Source: Dryococelus australis (Eukaryota; Arthropoda; Insecta; Phasmatodea; Phasmatidae). From it: a stretch of 64,000 nt of DNA. Positions 10,726 through 21,378 of the stretch are shown in pieces. The position numbers and the translations under genes are program-made. Position 1 is the first letter of the stretch. Every line of letters starts with the position of its first letter. The notes beneath the pieces were generated by a model. The model saw only the letters and a program-made list of their open reading frames with translations, made no database searches and was not told where the DNA came from. The stretch lies in the NCBI GenBank assembly GCA_029891345.1, contig CM056998.1, forward strand, positions 171,578,332 through 171,642,331, read 5' to 3'.

Positions 10726-12169
10726 GGCACGTATGTATTTGAAATTGCCTCACTACTGTTGCATATGTTTCTGGTTTCATATTTAATGATATTGGTTTCA
10801 ACGAGACAAGTCTTGCCTACGAACTCAGCTTTTAAGAAATTATTAAAAAATTAATTGCACCCATGTTGAGGAAAGTAGGCTCATTAGTTATATCAGTAAC
10901 TTTTTATTTTATTTATTGCGGCTATTTGCTAGTTTATCTACACTGGAACATACAATTTGATATACGAGGACGATGAAATAATATATAACTCGACTTCAAA
11001 GGATTCACGAAATATATGATAAATACAATGATACAGAATTTGTTACACATGTTCGCTTCACAGAAGGATTTATATTGAGTGTTCGTGAAGATATGGTATG
11101 CATTGTTGGCTGAATTAAACCTTGTGTTTTCTACAACTGCAAAGTAGTTTTAGCTTGCTGCTTCAGTCACTGTTTTTCTTTATTATTTTACAATATGTAC
11201 ATATCCCTCAAACCTAAATACAGGTAAATTATGGGTAAACATTTTAATTTCTTTCGGTTAAATTGTGTTAAATGAAAAACTGGTGAAACTGGCCATCGTT
11301 ATGCACTTTTTAGAATTTCTTTTAATAAATACTCATTTCTTTAGTTTTGTCCTTTTTTGGTTTATTTTAATAAACCTTCACTTCACAATCTTTTTAATTT
11401 ATCATTCCATATTTTTAATACTTGGGTTAAAAGGCTGCATTTAAGTATCTAAAAAGAGGCTTCAGAAATGTTTTAAATTTTTACCCCTAATAAGACGAAA
11501 GGGCTAATGTTTGTTTTCAAGTGCACCTTAATAGTTCATAAAGTCGATGAGATATTAAAATGCTTATTTGCCTAGAAATTAATTTAATTGCAATGGCAGT
11601 GGATGTTTAAAAATCTTTATTGTTTTTGTAAAAAATGCTGAAATGTAAATCGAAACTGTATTTAAATAATTTTGTTATTTATAATTTTAGAAATTGTTAA
11701 TTAATTTTTAATGAAGGTAGTTTTTTATAATTAATAAAAAATGCTCATATTGTGAATTTAGATCTTTATTGAGAAAAATATAACATACATATTTGAATGG
11801 TCCTATGTAATTTAAAAAAAATTAAAGACATAATTAATTTAAAAAGTGAACACTTTTATAAATTTTAATGATTAATCATATTTTTATCTACTAAAAAATA
11901 AGAAACATCGAATAATCCGATTTCAAAAATAAAAAATGAAGATTTTAATAATTTAAGTATAGAAAGAAAAAAAGGAAAGAAACGGTACAGTTTTGAATCT
12001 AGAATATGAACCTTAATAATTAAAATATAGAAAATAGTCCTGATGCATTTTAAAAATTAACTACAAAATTAATAAATAAAAATTACTAACATTTTAAAAT
12101 CACATGTATGCTATAAAAATCATTAGGAAAATAACCAAGAAAAGTATTTTTCAAATGTGAACTCAATTT

Positions 12170-12270
12170 ATAATTAAACTTTTTTAGATTAAGTTTCATT
12201 GATATTTCTGTTATCTATTGTCATTTAAATAGAATAAATGTACTAAATATATTTAAACTAATTTGATGCT
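12170..12270 (+). repeat. About 100-bp direct repeat, copy 2 (pair at 10262)
   Basis: See copy 1. Both copies lie inside the AT-rich block, so the duplication could belong to that element. Confidence 0.7.
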
Positions 12271-12645
12271 TTTCTAAATATGGCTTTGCTATTTCAATTT
12301 ATAAAGAATACAACATTTCTGTTCTAATTTCTTATTTGTTAATAACTTTTATTTATTAACTTTATTTCTTTTATTCTAATAGTTCTATATTTGTACTGTT
12401 ACATCCAATTATTAAATCATCTGAAATATTAATCTATTTTTAATTTCCAAACAAAGGAAATGTTTTCTACATTTAATGTTTTTAATTTTCATTGAATATT
12501 TTAACAACTCTAGCTTTAAGTTATGGAAAAGTTTAATAGTAATTAATTCTATATATTGCCATTAATTTTTTTTAAATATTACAAACGTTTTTACCTTTAT
12601 CTGTATGTAGAGTATTTGGTTTTTATCTTTCTTAATATACTTTAC

Positions 12646-13091
12646 AGTCCATTTACAATATTTGTAGGTCTTTAACCTTTAACTGGAAAACATAGATTAC
12701 CATAGATAATACAATTAATAATTTTTAGTATGTCATTATAATAAATATTATTTTTTAAGACAGTTTATTAATTCTTTAGTTATAATTCCACTAAATAAAT
12801 CGAAATAATAAATATTATTTTTTTGTAATTACAGATCCAACGATTTCCTGGATTATAAGATATATTTGAACTAACTACAGCACATTCATTTTTATTAATT
12901 TTATTTGGTGATTCACCATTCATAAAAACATTTCTTAAATCTTACGCAACATGACACCATGTTCAGCAGTGCATGGGAAATTTTTAATTATTAAGCTGTG
13001 AAATTGTTAATTATTAATTCTGTTATCTATGTTAATTTACGTTTATGTTTTCCAGTTAAAGGTTAAAGACCTACAAATAATGTAAATGGAC
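12646..13091. mobile_element. Foldback element with ~65-bp inverted repeats
   Basis: Arm 1 (12646-12710) and arm 2 (13024-13091) are inverted copies. A 33-bp core (12661-12693 against 13045-13077) is perfect and the rest is near-perfect. The 313-bp interior contains a minus-strand coding-like stretch (12780-12923). This could be a non-autonomous DNA transposon or a fragment of a larger inverted structure in the AT-rich block. Confidence 0.75.
12780..12923 (-). pseudogene. Short coding-like ORF inside the foldback element
   Basis: A 47-codon minus-strand frame starts MNGESPNKINKNECAVVSSN and has a protein-like residue mix despite the very AT-rich setting. No family was recognised. It is too short to judge alone and may be an internal fragment of an AT-rich element's gene or chance. 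Confidence 0.25.
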
Positions 13092-13453
13092 TAAAAGTAT
13101 ATTGTGCTTATACAGAACCACCAACCTGCTGTTCCTGTGAGCCCTGGAAGTTCTGCGATGTGACTTTGTTTCGACAAAATATTGACTGCCGCGGCAGTAA
13201 CCAGCAGCATGTCCGCACCCCGACGCGATTTCCTCATGACTGATGGCTGGCCAGCTCGCCTGAAGGGGCAAGCAGTGCATGATGTCAGCGGCCCGCATGG
13301 TTCCATGTGGCCAGAAAATTGTTACATCAGAACTGTTGGAAATCAACGTGCTTAAGACTTTGAGATATACAAAGAATAATTCAGAAATTTCGATGCCATT
13401 TCATTGGCTGGCTAATTGTGGGTACCCCACTAGGGGATAATGATATTTTTGTT
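13092..13453. other. Less AT-rich insert
   Basis: A patch of ordinary composition (with GC-rich 13180-13310) sits inside the AT-rich block. Overlapping minus-strand open frames at 13071-13346 match nothing known to me. It may be a separate insertion. Confidence 0.35.
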
Positions 13454-13480
13454 TATAAATACTCCCAGTACGGACTCAGT
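13454..13480 (+). promoter_or_regulatory. Candidate core promoter (TATA plus initiator)
   Basis: TATAAATA (13454-13461) is followed by an arthropod-type initiator TCAGT (13476-13480), with the initiator A 24 bp downstream of the first TATA base. The spacing is slightly short. This could be a retrotransposon LTR promoter; I could not find a second LTR copy in the window. Confidence 0.3.
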
Positions 13481-14641
13481 CGGGGAGAAAGGAAGCCCTG
13501 GGAACATCTAACTCAGACAAGTAATACTTGTAATTATGTAGCTCTTGAGAAGGATCCTTAAGGTCAAAACTAGGGAGGAGATGTTGAAGTCCTTAGTTGG
13601 TAGGCACCATGCTGGAGTGCATACGAACCTTCGAAATCTGCCATTTTCCTTTTAAAAGGTGGAAATAATAGAGTATGTAAGAAAATAATGCCATATTTAC
13701 AAAATAATGTCCTGAAAGTGATAAGTTTTTTATATACCAGAATTTTAAGAATTTTGGGGGCTGGATTTCACCATAATGTTCTGTTTTTATACTTTTACAT
13801 GGAGTTGGTTGTAACTATTGATTTTGTAAGAGCAGTCTTGGGTAAAGTAACAAATAAAATCATAAATTGCTCGTGACTATTCCATACAGTAAGTAAATCT
13901 TTCTTGAAAATACAAACATGAATTGTTATTCTTACACTTGTAAGGAACAAACATATATAAGTAATTCATTTTGTCCTGGTTTGTAAAATATTTTTCTAAA
14001 TGAATTCTAGATGTACTACGTTACAGTTGTCTTTAACATTCTCTAATAGAGAGTAGTCATGGTGTCTGAAAATCCAAGTAGTTTTTTTTCTTTTCAGTAT
14101 GATAAATACACAAGGGCATTTTCAGTATAGAAATGCAAAAGACAAAATAAATTTTTTTTATCATCGAATATAATTAAAATACATGTGTTGAACACATTGT
14201 AATCAAAGTATGTGCTTTTACATTGCATTTTAAGAGGTGCCTAGCTCTTTATCATATGTGTGTTTATTGGAAAAGAAAATTGTAGAACTTTGTATACTGT
14301 TGTACATCCCTGTGGTTCAAAGGGAAAAAAAAAGGTATTTATAATAATCATAATACAAAGTTTTCATGTGTTTTGGTGTGTTAATTTTGGGCATGCTCTT
14401 AACACCTTGGTTTTGAAGAGTTTTTGGATTTTGTCATATTTCATATTGGTTTGGTATGTGATGCTGGCCGGATTTATGAGCTCCTTTTGCCACGCTATGT
14501 AGTTAGGGCATCGCAATGTTTTGCATGAGGCAGGGGGCATATTTTTTAATGTTTTTATTTATTCTTTCAATTTGATATTTTTTTAATTTAAAAATTGTAA
14601 TATTTGGTGTTAATCAATTGGTTTATAAAAAGTTATATAGT
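13481..14641. other. AT-rich spacer
   Basis: Open frames at 13688-13876 and 14260-14502 on the plus strand look like low-complexity chance frames. Nothing was recognised. Confidence 0.35.
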
Positions 14642-15385
14642 TTATTTTATATTTATTTTATTAAGACTTTGGTATTTCCATCTTAGGTTTGCATCCCATG
14701 ATTTTTTTAAATAGAGGATTAAGGTATTATATTTTGAACCAATTGATGATATTGGATATTTTGACTCTGGGTCATAATTTTTATGAATAGCCATCGTGTC
14801 AAATAAAATATAACATAACACTTATAATCACCATTAGTATATTCATCTTCATTAAATTCTTGCTTAGTAACCAATTTTAAAAGACCATTTGTTCCTTTAT
14901 ATTTTTTATAATAATTTCAAATTCTACTTCAGAATAAAGAATTATATATATTTTTCCCAATTCTTTCTATATCTAATACATTATCATTTCTATGGTTTAA
15001 GTAAAACGATAATTTTGGACCAATTTTAGTAATTTTATACGATTTTATAAGTTAATTACATATATAGGTGAAATACCTGGACTGCCCAAACTAATAATCA
15101 AAAACAATTTATGATGTTTTATCAATATTGTTTAAATTAAAATTGAATATTAAAAAAAGAAGTATTGGTAGGTGTTTTTGTATTACATTATGTTTTAAAT
15201 GTTGTAGGAACTGCAGAAGTATTTAATTTTCACGTTTTTCATTTACATTTTTTATTTTCACCAATATTTTTTAATACACCAATTAAAGATAATCCTTTTC
15301 TTTCATAACCTGTTTTTCTTTATTTTCCTGTGTTTTCTAAATTTACTAGCTAACATATTAAATTTATCATTTTTTAAATATGTCT
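14642..15385 (-). pseudogene. Coding relic of an uncharacterised protein, possibly virus- or Polinton-derived
   Basis: Three minus-strand stretches read like protein despite the extreme AT content. The first (about 15385-15225) includes TGYERKGLSLIGVLKNIGEN. The second (about 15060-14929) includes FYLNHRNDNVLDIERIGKNI and ends in a stop. The third (about 14900-14642) includes KYKGTNGLLKLVTKQEF and, one frame over, HKNYDPESKYPISSIGSKYN. The block order and the 'YKGT-GL-L' then 'NYDP-SKYP--S--SKY' pattern remind me of a multicopy family of uncharacterised proteins in insect and cnidarian genomes that I associate with integrated DNA elements. The resemblance is from memory and unverified. Frameshifts and stops show decay. 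Confidence 0.42.
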
Positions 15386-15509
15386 TTGTGAATGAATTTT
15401 ATAAATTTACTATTTATTTTTTATTTATAATTTTTTTATTTATAATTTAATTTTTGATATATTTTTATAATAAATTGTATTTAAAAAAATAGAATGTTTT
15501 TCTAGATGA

Positions 15510-16400
15510 CCAATTCTACCAACAGATATAGCTAAAGTAAATTTAAATATTCGTATATCTAAGTTAGAATTTAATATAGATACACGTGATGTTCGTTCTT
15601 TTCCTAATACTGCTTATGTTTATAAACAGTATAAAATAAAATACAACTATTCAAGTTCAATTTATAGTGCTGATGATGTTATATATGTATCTTCATTGTT
15701 TGCACCCTATTTCAATTTTCTAAAATTCTTATGTCTTATTATGAATGTGCTATGTAAGTTTTAGAAAACCAAGGAATTGATAAAATTGTTTTAATTGATA
15801 ATAATAGCTTAATATATAAAATAATCAAACAAAATTATAACAAAAAAAAAGATACAACGAAATTTTTAAAAATATTATAACAAGATATTTATTAATTATT
15901 CTCAAGTTATTTGTAAAAATGGATACCAAAATAACTTCTATAGAAATAGTTCGGATAATAATGTTTGTTTATCCAAAATAATAAGATCATATAGTTGGAT
16001 CAAAAGCAAAAGCAACTGCTGATACAAGGATTATTTTATTTTATATTTAGAATTTTTATAAACAATAATACAAATAACTCAATGCCTTGAGATTTAAAAA
16101 ATAATCAGCCTAAAATGTATTTAGAATGTAATAATTGAAAGATTTAAAAAATATTCCGAATGGGAAAACAAATTTTGAGTTTGATATGTAAAATCAATAT
16201 ATTAATTTGCAATATATGTCAGATTATGTTGTAGTTGGTTTTCGACTCAATAGAAAAAATACCTGAAATATATATGCTTCTATGTTCAATTACTGTAATG
16301 TGCAAAATATTTTTGTGATTAATGTATTAAAAATTTATCCCAAAATATATTTTAAATTTCGATGATTTCACTATAAAAATATAGTTATACTATAATGATT
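15510..16400 (+). pseudogene. Divergent coding relic beside the 14.6-15.4 kb one, possibly capsid-type
   Basis: A stop-free frame of 84 codons (15510-15764) contains VNLNIRISKLEFNIDTRDVR and IYSADDVIYVSSLFAPYFNF. It is followed in the next frame by VLENQGIDKIVLIDNNSLIY. Further on (16138-16398), in one frame broken by three stops, are NIPNGKTNFEFDM, YMSDYVVVGFRLNRKNT and MFNYCNVQNIFVINVL. The last block resembles a beta-rich stretch I associate with structural proteins of Polinton-like or viral elements; this is from memory. It is transcribed away from the 14.6-15.4 kb relic. At least two frame changes and several stops make it non-functional. Confidence 0.4.
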
Positions 16401-16928
16401 TTAGAAAGAGATAGTTCAATTCTTCTTTTAAAAGTCAATATCATTGTTTTGTCTGCAGTAATGAATGCAGTTTGTAAGCCGAACAATGCTGGTCTTTAAT
16501 CGTTGCTAGGGTGTAGCAGATTTTATTGAAGAATGGTATAACAATTGGATCAACAAATTTTTTGGTTGATTTGGGGAGTAAATTGTTCATTAAAATAAGT
16601 ACCAATAAATATGTGGAATAAGAAGATAGTATATCCATTTAGTTTTCATATAATTTATTTGAAGAAAAATATAATTAATTCGAAATTACATCAGTGAGTA
16701 ACATTTTTTGTTGCAGTATCTGTCTCAGCTATAATGTACAAATGTTAACGTGAATAGAAAACTCAAAATATATGGTTCATTTTAAACTAGCCGGATCAAT
16801 GGCGTACCATCCCAAAGGCCTGAGATTAACTTAGTAACTAGCCATGGTAAAAAGAAGTTTAATTTGGAGCAGTAATTAAAGATAAATTTAACATCAAGTA
16901 ATTTATTAATTCGTATTCTACTTACCAG

Positions 16929-16998
<70 letters not shown>

Positions 16999-17186
16999 TA
17001 CATTATGATATTATGAAAAATAGAATTATTGAAGACTTTTAAATTTTTTGCATAATTGGAAAAAGATAATAGTTTTTATAATATATTAAAATTCTGTAGA
17101 TATGTTTATAAACAATCCATTCAAATAATTTTTTTTAAATAATTGATTATTTAACATAAGAATTTTTAAATAGTTTACAATCCGAG
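16401..17186. other. AT-rich spacer with microsatellite
   Basis: A minus-strand open frame at 16441-16638 has no recognised relatives. The TA microsatellite at 16929-16995 is listed separately. Confidence 0.35.
16929..16995. repeat. (TA)n microsatellite
   Basis: About 33 TA units. Confidence 0.98.
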
Positions 17187-17898
17187 TCAATGAATTTGAA
17201 GTGTATTATAATAGTATGTTTCAAGATTATAGTATTTATAATAGCCATAATCATCCTTTTCATAATCATAAATTTAATTTAAATAATCATCATAATAACT
17301 ATAACCAGCATCATAAGCCCTATGATTAGGGTCACCTGTTTTTCGCGAAAATATTTATGCGCATAACCTCGTACATGCATACTTGCAAACTTCCTTTGGT
17401 TATGGTCATGTGTCTGTGTGAAAAGAAAATTTCTATTTTATTGGGCCAATCAGACTTAAGTTATCCCGACACTGACTAGCTGACATTTAAGATGCGTGAG
17501 CGTAGAAATCCTCAAACCACGAAATTTGTTCTGAACTAATGTGTTTTGCAGTACAACTAGCACTGGCATCTTTTAGGGAAAAAAAGGTGGCCAATAATCA
17601 ATAACCAATGATCAATATCACTATTAAAATAATAAATTCATTGTAAGCAAAATTAGTATCATCAGTCCCATAATCATTATTAAGGTATATTAATATTCTT
17701 TAAATTTAACATTAGAAATTTTACTATTTTTAATTTCTATATAAATGAAGAAATTGTTTTCAATTGTAATAGAATATTTTAGAAATCTGTTTATTTTACA
17801 ATATGATTATGTCAGTATAATTCTTCCAAACTATAAGGTAAATTAATTACACTTGTGTGAACATTTTTATTAAAATAATCTATATTAAATTTTTTTAA
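17187..17898 (-). pseudogene. Tyr/Asp/Asn-rich coding relic in the AT-rich block
   Basis: Minus-strand fragments occur at 17898-17812 (NKNVHTSVINLPYSLEELY then stop), about 17690-17610 (NDYGTDDTNFAYNEF) and 17335-17187 (GDPNHRAYDAGYSYYDDYLN, one stop, then YDYEKDDYGYYKYYNLETYY). Such acidic and tyrosine-rich runs are not what random AT-rich sequence gives in frame, and all lie on one strand. No family was recognised. They may belong to the same decayed element as the 14.6-16.4 kb relics. Confidence 0.35.
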
Positions 17899-19280
17899 AC
17901 TTGGTTATTTTCTAAAAGCTTAAATACTTATTATAACATTAAGAGCAACTTAATTTTGTTAAGTTTAATAGTATATTTATTTAATCTATATTCACATTTT
18001 TATGACAATCAATATCTATAATTTGAATTCATAGATTGTTCTAAAAATTTAAAAACTTTAATTCCACTAGAATAACAAACTAAAATTATGTAGAAAATGA
18101 TAGATTCTAATTTATTTCATTATATGTGTTTTTTATAAAATCCATGTATTTTTTGTTTAAATTAATTTTTATATAATTTTTAAATTTGAAATAGTAAAAG
18201 AATAAACATTTTATTTTATACCATTATAAATTAAATATTTTTATATCTTATCATTAATGTTTATTTTGAAATTATAATAAAATGTAGACAGTTTTAATGA
18301 TGCAAACCTAAATTACTTTTAATTTGTTTGTTTGATGGACTACTTCGCAGGTTAGATAGCGAATGGAATGACTAGGTTTCGTATAACACTGCATCAAGCA
18401 TATTGCTTTTACATATTCATAATCAACAGATGAATATTGAGACACTCGAAATGGATAACATAAAATGATTGTTCCGTTGTGAAAACAGTACATAAGCATG
18501 CGTCCTGTAAGAATGTTTTCACTTCTTTGGTCGTTGTGATGGAAGACAGATCGTCACGAGTAGAACATCGAATGGTAGTGTAAGCTTTTGTAATATGAAT
18601 AAGGTAACTTTTGGTGAGGATATGTCAACATCGTTAATGTTAGCGCGAAAACCTTTGGACTTTGGGAGTCAAAGTTACACAAGAGTAGCGAACATCTGGA
18701 AGTATCGTGGCAAGACATTCACGAAGACTTCTAGCGCCAGACGACATGAAACTAGTAACTATAGGTTAAGCATCTCATACAAGATGTAGCCATGCGTTAA
18801 TTGTGGTGTGGTGTATGCGAATAGGGGTACCTCGACTGCGCACAATGGGAATAGTTCGATAAAATTAGACTGAAGCATAAATATTTTGGTTAAATGAAGA
18901 ATATAATCGAGTGGACGTAAGTAGTAATATGTATTTTTGATAAGTTTATAACATAAAGTGGATGACAGAGCTTTTTTTTTAATTCGTTTATTCTATCCCT
19001 CCTTATATTAGTTTGTCGGGGAGAAATGATTAAGTCTACTTCGAGTTAAATGTGTATTAGAGGTGACAATCGTGTTATCATCAAATATACTTTTTTTCTG
19101 ATGGCCGTATACAAGATCTTGATATAAATAAATAAATATTATTGTTACTATTATTATTTCCGATTATTCCCCTTTAGGAGAGCGTGTGAACTTGAGCTAA
19201 TCACTGCTCCACTTCATATTTCTCTTATCCTTTCTTCCCAAAACCTCTTCATTAATTCACTATGTTTTTTCCTTTTTTAG
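17899..19280. other. AT-rich to normal-composition transition
   Basis: The extreme AT bias fades near 18.3 kb, which I take as the approximate right limit of the anomalous block. An open frame at 18595-18789 (plus) has no recognised relatives. Confidence 0.4.
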
Positions 19281-19283
19281 GTA

Positions 19284-19337
<54 letters not shown>

Positions 19338-19347
19338 TACACACACA
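19281..19347. repeat. Palindromic (TG)n(TA)n(CA)n microsatellite
   Basis: TG repeats pass into TA repeats and then CA repeats, so the whole tract is self-complementary and could extrude as a hairpin. Confidence 0.97.
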
Positions 19348-20945
19348 AATATTTGTTATCTGTGAGGATACGAGAACTTTAAATATATGTATATAGATGC
19401 TTAGTATAACTAATGGCATGGGTTTCTGTGAAAATATAAATGGTAATTAGAAAGGAAAAATAAAAATTTTGTTGAAAAATATTTTATCGGGTAAAGAGTA
19501 ATCTTTGAATAAAGAACAGATAGCCTCTACTAGAAGTTTTTATATCTCTATTAATTAATGTGAGGAGGGATATGTTATCCACCCTCAGTAGAAATCACTT
19601 TAACAGTAGATTGGGTGTCTGAGATCGTATCTAATTGAAAATGAAGTATATCCCTGTTGGTGCGAAATCGAGTATTAAGCATCTTTCTATATGCACAACC
19701 TATTCGAATATCCTATCATTAGAAGGAGAAAACCTTGCTGTTTTTGTTATAAATTTTTTTTTAGTAATTACTGATGCTGAATATAGAGCAAATGTTATAA
19801 GGAGTACTTACTTCCGAAATTCTATGATATGTTGGAGTTGGCATGCGATTTACTAGAAGCATTAAGTTTTAAATATGCATTATAAGATATATAAAGGTGT
19901 TGTTACCTTGTCTGGTTTGTTTGGTTGAAATGTTTTGGACAGTTACCCGGGTTTACGATTTTAGTATTATTGGTGGAAATGAGTGTTTGAAATATTTTTT
20001 TGTTTGGTGGTTGATGTGATTTGTCTATATGGTATGTTAGTGTTGCTGGTAATGTTTGATGATAAGGGTTTTGCAACTAGATGTTATGGTTTGTGCAAAT
20101 GAGCTGTGTGTGCTGCGATATGGTCTGGGAGTATTGATGGATACGATGTATTCTGGTGGAACAATTGATTTGCTTGATTGGTGATGTGACCTATTGGCAT
20201 GCGATTTTATTAACGTTGGATCATTGTCGAGGCTATAGCGTGTGGGTGATGGTATTATTGGGCTGTGTGTTTGCCATTGCATGATGTAATTGTAATTCGC
20301 CAGTATATTTTATAGGAATTCTAAAATGATTTCTTTGTTGTCCTGTATGGTGTGAAATGATGTGTTTAGTATAGTCATTTGTATTTGGGACAACACATGA
20401 TAAGAATATTTTGCTTGTATCAAACTATAGAAATAGCTATTTGGTCTGTTTTTAGCAGCGAGTATGATATGACATCAAAATATTATGTGTTAGTTTCAAA
20501 GGATATTATAAGATTTCCAGCAATGGTTCTATGCACTCGCTCCCCGATAATCGATGAACAGTGACAACATATATAACTTCCATGGTAATTTATATAACGT
20601 GATAATTAAAATGAGGATATGTTTGTATAAAGAAACTGACACAATTTTAGTGTGAGTAGTATACATTCGGAGTGATAAATTTAAATTCACATTTACTAAG
20701 TGTGTTGATATTGTAAGTGTTACTAGTTTTGGTCTCGAGCTAACATTACACCTGGAATGCGAGATTGTTTTATGATAACTTCTGCTCATATGGTTTTTCT
20801 AATAGGGTATACGCATGGTTATTTTGTACAAGCACTTAAATATATTATGTGAAATATAGTATATGTATGTATATTTATGTATGTGTGTTTGTCTGTTTGT
20901 AAATACATTTCACCTATGATTATGGGTATTTGGCATGTAATTATA
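19348..20945. other. Spacer
   Basis: No gene is supported. Short frames at 19635-19856 and 20037-20282 match no known family. Confidence 0.4.
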
Positions 20946-21052
20946 GTAAAATGTTTCTAGGAGTGTGTAAAATGTTTGCTAGGAGAGCGCAACATGTTTG
21001 CTATGATGGGGTAAAATATTTGTTAGGAAGGCAGAATGTTTGCGAGTAGGTT
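20946..21052 (+). repeat. Short imperfect tandem repeat, 5 units of ~21-23 bp
   Basis: The unit is GTAAAATGTTTGCTAGGAG-like and starts at about 20946, 20967, 20990, 21011 and 21031, with divergence in the middle units. Confidence 0.7.
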
Positions 21053-21159
21053 AAATATGTTAATTTCGCATTTTATAACGATTTTTATTAAGCAGATAGG
21101 TATATGTAGTGGGATTAACATTCTATCATATTCCTCTGAGAGCTGGGAAGTGGTTAACT

Positions 21160-21305
21160 ACATTTACTCGGCTATGGAAACGTGGCATGTTGTGTGGTAT
21201 GTAGAATTACAGCATTCATCTGGAGTGAATTGGGAAACCATCGGGGGAAAAGACAGTACTCTGAATGTTTTGGAGGGAATTCGAACCCGCATCCTTCCGA
21301 ATACG

Positions 21306-21307
<2 letters not shown>
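21160..21307 (-). mobile_element. tRNA-derived SINE truncated by a microsatellite
   Basis: The minus strand has a canonical B-box, GGGTTCGAATTCCC (21275-21288). To its left on the plus strand is a SINE body with GAATTGGGAAACCATCGGGG. The A-box half should lie to the right, exactly where the TA tract begins, so the microsatellite has replaced or grown out of the SINE head. Confidence 0.65.

Positions 21308-21376
<69 letters not shown>
21308..21376. repeat. (TA)n microsatellite
   Basis: About 34 TA units. They create spurious Tyr-Ile repeat open frames on both strands. Confidence 0.98.

Positions 21377-21378
<2 letters not shown>

Larger units (their letters stand above)
10249..12645. other. 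Very AT-rich DNA, left part of an anomalous block
   Basis: Composition becomes extremely AT-rich right at the truncated LINE end. The only structure recognised is a direct repeat pair (10262-10365 and 12170-12270) and a tRNA-like SINE head. Confidence 0.5.

Noticed and set aside
10249..18300. Reading the AT-rich block as inserted mitochondrial DNA
   Set aside because: No cytochrome oxidase, cytochrome b, ND or rRNA-like stretch was recognised, and the fragments read with standard codons do not resemble mitochondrial proteins.
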